From Gemmatimonadota bacterium (GTDB lineage: Bacteria; Gemmatimonadota; Gemmatimonadetes; Longimicrobiales; Gaopeijiaceae), in contig JAHHMJ010000515.1 of NCBI GenBank assembly GCA_018678395.1, positions 1 through 9,446 on the forward strand: 9,446 nt of DNA, read 5' to 3'. A program made the translations under genes and the position numbers. Position 1 is the stretch's first letter; the number at the start of each line of letters is the position of its first letter. The notes beneath the pieces were generated by a model, which saw nothing but the letters and a program-made list of their open reading frames with translations, had not been told where the DNA came from and did not search any database. This document shows, in pieces, positions 7,236-9,446 of the stretch.

Positions 7236-7265
7236 AGCGGGGGCGGTCTTCGGGCCGTCCCCGCT
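7236..7265 (+). terminator. Rho-independent-type hairpin with UUCG loop ending the SusC/SusD operon
   Basis: A 13-bp stem pairs 7236-7248 (AGCGGGGGCGGTC) with 7253-7265 (GGCCGTCCCCGCT). It is fully paired with two G-U wobbles and is closed by the extra-stable C(UUCG)G tetraloop. It is followed by TCGTCGTTCT, which is T-enriched but not a clean T-run. It starts 28 bases after the SusD stop. The stem is unambiguous; how efficient it is without a full T-tract is uncertain. Confidence 0.85.
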
Positions 7266-7287
7266 TCGTCGTTCTGTCCCCAGCCGT

Positions 7288-7294
7288 GGAGGAG
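7288..7294 (+). promoter_or_regulatory. Ribosome binding site selecting a GTG start
   Basis: GGAGGAG ends 5 bases before the GTG at 7300. The first in-frame ATG, at 7315, lies 20 bases after the site and would cut the signal peptide n-region, so GTG is preferred. Confidence 0.7.
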
Positions 7295-7299
7295 CCGTC

Positions 7300-7767
7300 G
7301 TGCATCGGACCGTGATGTGGAGTGTGGCCGCACTTGCAGCCCTGTCGATGTCGGGCTGCCACCGCTACGTGGAGATCGCGCCGGAGATGGTGAGCCCGGG
7401 TGACGTCATTCGCGTGACCCTCGATCGCCAGGAGGCGTTGCGTCTGGCCGGAGAACGGGGTGAACTCCAGGAGGAACTCACGGGAACTGCGACCCAGCAG
7501 ACCGACGAGCGCAGGCTCGGCATGTCCTACGTCGGCACGCGCGGCAGCGATTTCCGGGACTACCTGGAGGTCCAGTGGGACGCCGTGCAGCGCGTCGAGG
7601 GACAGGAGATCTCGTGGGTACGGACGGCCGGACTCGGAGCGCTGGCCGCCGTGGTTACGGTGGCGATTCTCGAGATCGCCGACGAGTCGGCGGGTCAGGG
7701 TGGTGAAGGAGGCGGGATCAACGAGTCCCAGTGGACCCGCATCCCGTTCTGGTCGCTCCGCTGGTAG
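7300..7767 (+). CDS. Small lipoprotein with a second hydrophobic segment, function unknown
   Basis: The 155-residue protein begins at GTG. Residues 1-20 form a lipoprotein signal peptide with lipobox MSGC (Cys20); Met at -3 is less usual than Leu. The middle (about 31-106) is likely a small beta-rich domain: PGDVIRVTLDRQEALRL, followed by a region with LTGTATQQTDERRLGMSYVGTRGSDF in two parts and LEVQWDAVQRVEGQE. The repeating 'modify value / branch on value' look resembles small barrel domains of a kind I recall next to lipoproteins in Gemmatimonadota, but I cannot name a family. Residues about 107-126 form a hydrophobic helix (TAGLGALAAVVTVAILEIA), followed by a Gly-rich linker and an aromatic C-terminus with three Trp. 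The gene starts only 35 bases after the terminator hairpin, so it has little room for a promoter of its own. It converges on the gene to its right. Confidence 0.8.
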   Translation: MHRTVMWSVAALAALSMSGCHRYVEIAPEMVSPGDVIRVTLDRQEALRLAGERGELQEELTGTATQQTDERRLGMSYVGTRGSDFRDYLEVQWDAVQRVEGQEISWVRTAGLGALAAVVTVAILEIADESAGQGGEGGGINESQWTRIPFWSLRW

Positions 7768-7783
7768 CGCCGGCGATCCTCGT

Positions 7784-9446
7784 TCAGTCCCCCGGGCCGA
7801 CTGCGGCGCGTACCGCGGACACGATGTCCCGCTGAGTCCGCGTCGGCGGATGGATCGTCCCGGGCCGGACGCCTCCTCCGTTCATCGCACCGAAGACCCC
7901 CGAGATATCTTGCAGCAGCCGCCGGGTGGTCGCCGGAGCCATGCCGGGCACGCCCGCGTTCAGCCGGCGCATCAGATCGCGCACCTCCAGAAGGAACGCC
8001 TCGCGGTCGGCGTAATCGTCGATCGTCAGCGTCGGGACGAGCGGGTCGGCGTGGACGCGCACGGTGCGTGATGCCAAGGTCCCTCGGGCGTCGAGCGTCA
8101 GGGTGTAGGTCCCCGGAGCGACGAGGAAGCCGCGGGGTGTGATGGATCGAGCGAGGCGCGGAGCCGTGTGCGGGGCCCAGCGATCCGCTTCGTCATCCAT
8201 GTCCCAGCGCAGGTCCCAGTTGATGCGATGGGTGCCGGCTTCGGACGGCACCTCGAGGACCTGCACCACCGCTCCTGCTGCATTCGTCACCGTCAGGGTG
8301 GCGTCGCCGCCGCCGTCACCGAGCCGGTAGGTGATCTCGGTCCCGTCGCGCGGGTTCTCGCCCGCGTACTCCGCATCCCCCCGATACGACGTGTCCTTCC
8401 AGTAGACGAATACCGTCCCGTCGGGGATCGAGAAGAGGTGGACGTCGGCGGACGCGGCCTCGGCGGTCCACTCTGCGAGCGCCTCGGTATCGTCGAGGAT
8501 CCAGATGCCGCGGCCGTGCGTTCCGATCACGAGATCCTTCTCACGCGGGTGGACGATGAGATCGTCGTAGGCCGTGGTCGGCAGGTTCGGCATCCGGGCC
8601 CACGACGCACCGGCGTCGGTCGAGACGAAGAGATGGTGCTCGGTCCCGACGAAGAGCACGTCGGCGTTGTCGGGGTGCTCGACCATGCTCAGAATCGATC
8701 CCGAGGGCAGGCCTGCGTGCGCGGGCTGCCACGTCTCACCGAAGTCGTCGGTGCGGAAGAGGTACGGCGCGAAGTCGCCGTCGCGATGTGCATCGAAGGC
8801 CGCGTACGCGACGCCGGCCCCACGCGTCGACGGTACCACGCGGCTGACGTATGTGCCGTCCGCGACGCCCTCGACGTTCCCGCTCACCTCCGAGAAGGTG
8901 CGCCCACCGTTGCGGGTCACCTGCAGGTTGCCGTCGTCGAAGCCGATCCAGAGCACGCTCGGATCCAGGGGCGACTCTGCGAGGGCCACCGCCTCTCCGA
9001 AGCTGCTGGTCCCATCGTTGCGGGAGATGGTCGTGGCGGCCCCGGTCACCCCCATGATCTCGAGGGTGTCGCGGTCGATCTGCCGGGTGAGGTCTTCGCT
9101 GCGTGTCCAGCTCGAGCCGCGGTCCCGTGAGATGAAGAGTCGGTTGCCGGCCGCGTACACGGTGTGCGCGTCGTGGCGGGACGCGATCAGCGGCGACGTC
9201 CAGTCGAACCGGTACTCCTCTCCGGCCGGGGGCTCGGGCGAGATGTCGACCATGTCGCCCGTGCGGGCGTTCAGCCTGAAATAGTTGCCGCCGTTCGAGG
9301 TGCCGTAGGCGATGTCGGGATCGAACGGATTTCCGGCCCAGAACATCCCGTCTCCGAAGCCCACCTGCTGCCAGTCGTCGTTGACGATGCCCGCCCACCG
9401 GCGCGTCTCGGACGGGCCGACGAAGGAGTGGTTGTCCTGGAGTCCG
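7784..9446 (-). CDS. Partial VPS10/sortilin-type BNR (Asp-box) repeat protein, 'glycosyl hydrolase' family (C-terminal part)
   Basis: The frame stays open from the TGA stop at 7784-7786 to the right edge, giving 553 visible residues; the start is outside the window. A GTG at 9364 is not the start, because the 27 codons before it encode the conserved family block [11 protein letters not shown]...GIVNDDW. Four Asp-box-like motifs mark beta-propeller blades: SRDRGSSW (about 106-113 of the visible part), TRNGGRTF (177-184), RTDDFGETW (231-239) and STDAGASW (275-282). The typical blade ending [12 protein letters not shown] lies at 308-319. A FlgD-like Ig domain follows (about 380-452, with [10 protein letters not shown] and [13 protein letters not shown]), then a helical tail. 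Proteins of this type are large and secreted and are often labelled glycosyl hydrolases, but catalysis is rarely shown, and binding or processing of exported proteins or glycans is possible. It is transcribed against the small lipoprotein gene. Confidence 0.92.
   Translation of the reverse strand, partial: GLQDNHSFVGPSETRRWAGIVNDDWQQVGFGDGMFWAGNPFDPDIAYGTSNGGNYFRLNARTGDMVDISPEPPAGEEYRFDWTSPLIASRHDAHTVYAAGNRLFISRDRGSSWTRSEDLTRQIDRDTLEIMGVTGAATTISRNDGTSSFGEAVALAESPLDPSVLWIGFDDGNLQVTRNGGRTFSEVSGNVEGVADGTYVSRVVPSTRGAGVAYAAFDAHRDGDFAPYLFRTDDFGETWQPAHAGLPSGSILSMVEHPDNADVLFVGTEHHLFVSTDAGASWARMPNLPTTAYDDLIVHPREKDLVIGTHGRGIWILDDTEALAEWTAEAASADVHLFSIPDGTVFVYWKDTSYRGDAEYAGENPRDGTEITYRLGDGGGDATLTVTNAAGAVVQVLEVPSEAGTHRINWDLRWDMDDEADRWAPHTAPRLARSITPRGFLVAPGTYTLTLDARGTLASRTVRVHADPLVPTLTIDDYADREAFLLEVRDLMRRLNAGVPGMAPATTRRLLQDISGVFGAMNGGGVRPGTIHPPTRTQRDIVSAVRAAVGPGD

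Noticed and set aside
8168..9130. Open frame of 320 codons on the plus strand opposite the propeller protein
   Set aside because: It is antisense to a frame with four Asp-box motifs, shows no recognisable domain and has no convincing ribosome site.

Overview
The window is high-GC bacterial DNA with dense, well-spaced genes, Shine-Dalgarno sites of the GGAGG type and many lipoprotein signal peptides. A SusC/RagA-type TonB-dependent transporter next to a SusD/RagB lipoprotein, combined with high GC and a VPS10/sortilin-type repeat hydrolase, points to Gemmatimonadota. A high-GC relative of Bacteroidota (for example Rhodothermota) is the alternative. This assignment is an inference from gene content; no rRNA or other phylogenetic marker is present.

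Layout. (1) Bases 2-2709 (+) hold a tightly packed unit of three genes: the end of an extracellular beta-sandwich protein, a MauG/cytochrome c peroxidase-type di-heme lipoprotein whose start directly abuts the preceding stop, and a second lipoprotein whose start overlaps the di-heme gene's stop by 4 bases. (2) Bases 2710-2954 are a 245-base gap with a weak promoter candidate and a strong ribosome binding site. (3) Bases 2955-7208 (+) hold a SusC-like transporter and its SusD-like partner, 12 bases apart, followed by a strong hairpin terminator with a UUCG loop at 7236-7265. (4) Bases 7300-7767 (+) hold a small GTG-started lipoprotein with a second hydrophobic segment. (5) Bases 7784-9446 (-) hold the C-terminal part of a large secreted protein with Asp-box/beta-propeller repeats. 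It converges on the small lipoprotein with only 16 bases between the stops, and its 5' end lies outside the window.

How the genes may work together. All six products carry export signals or belong to exported families, so the window encodes cell-envelope functions. The SusC/SusD pair should capture an oligomeric nutrient (glycan or peptide) at the outer membrane and import it with TonB energy. No substrate-degrading enzyme sits inside that unit, so the substrate cannot be named. The di-heme enzyme is translationally coupled to a lipoprotein that has an unusual cluster of tryptophans and two regions resembling the extracellular domain of RskA-type anti-sigma factors. MauG-family enzymes are known to oxidise tryptophan in partner proteins, so this pair is the most interesting candidate system here, although that pairing is a hypothesis. 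There is no CRISPR array, tRNA, rRNA, insertion sequence or prophage that I can see.
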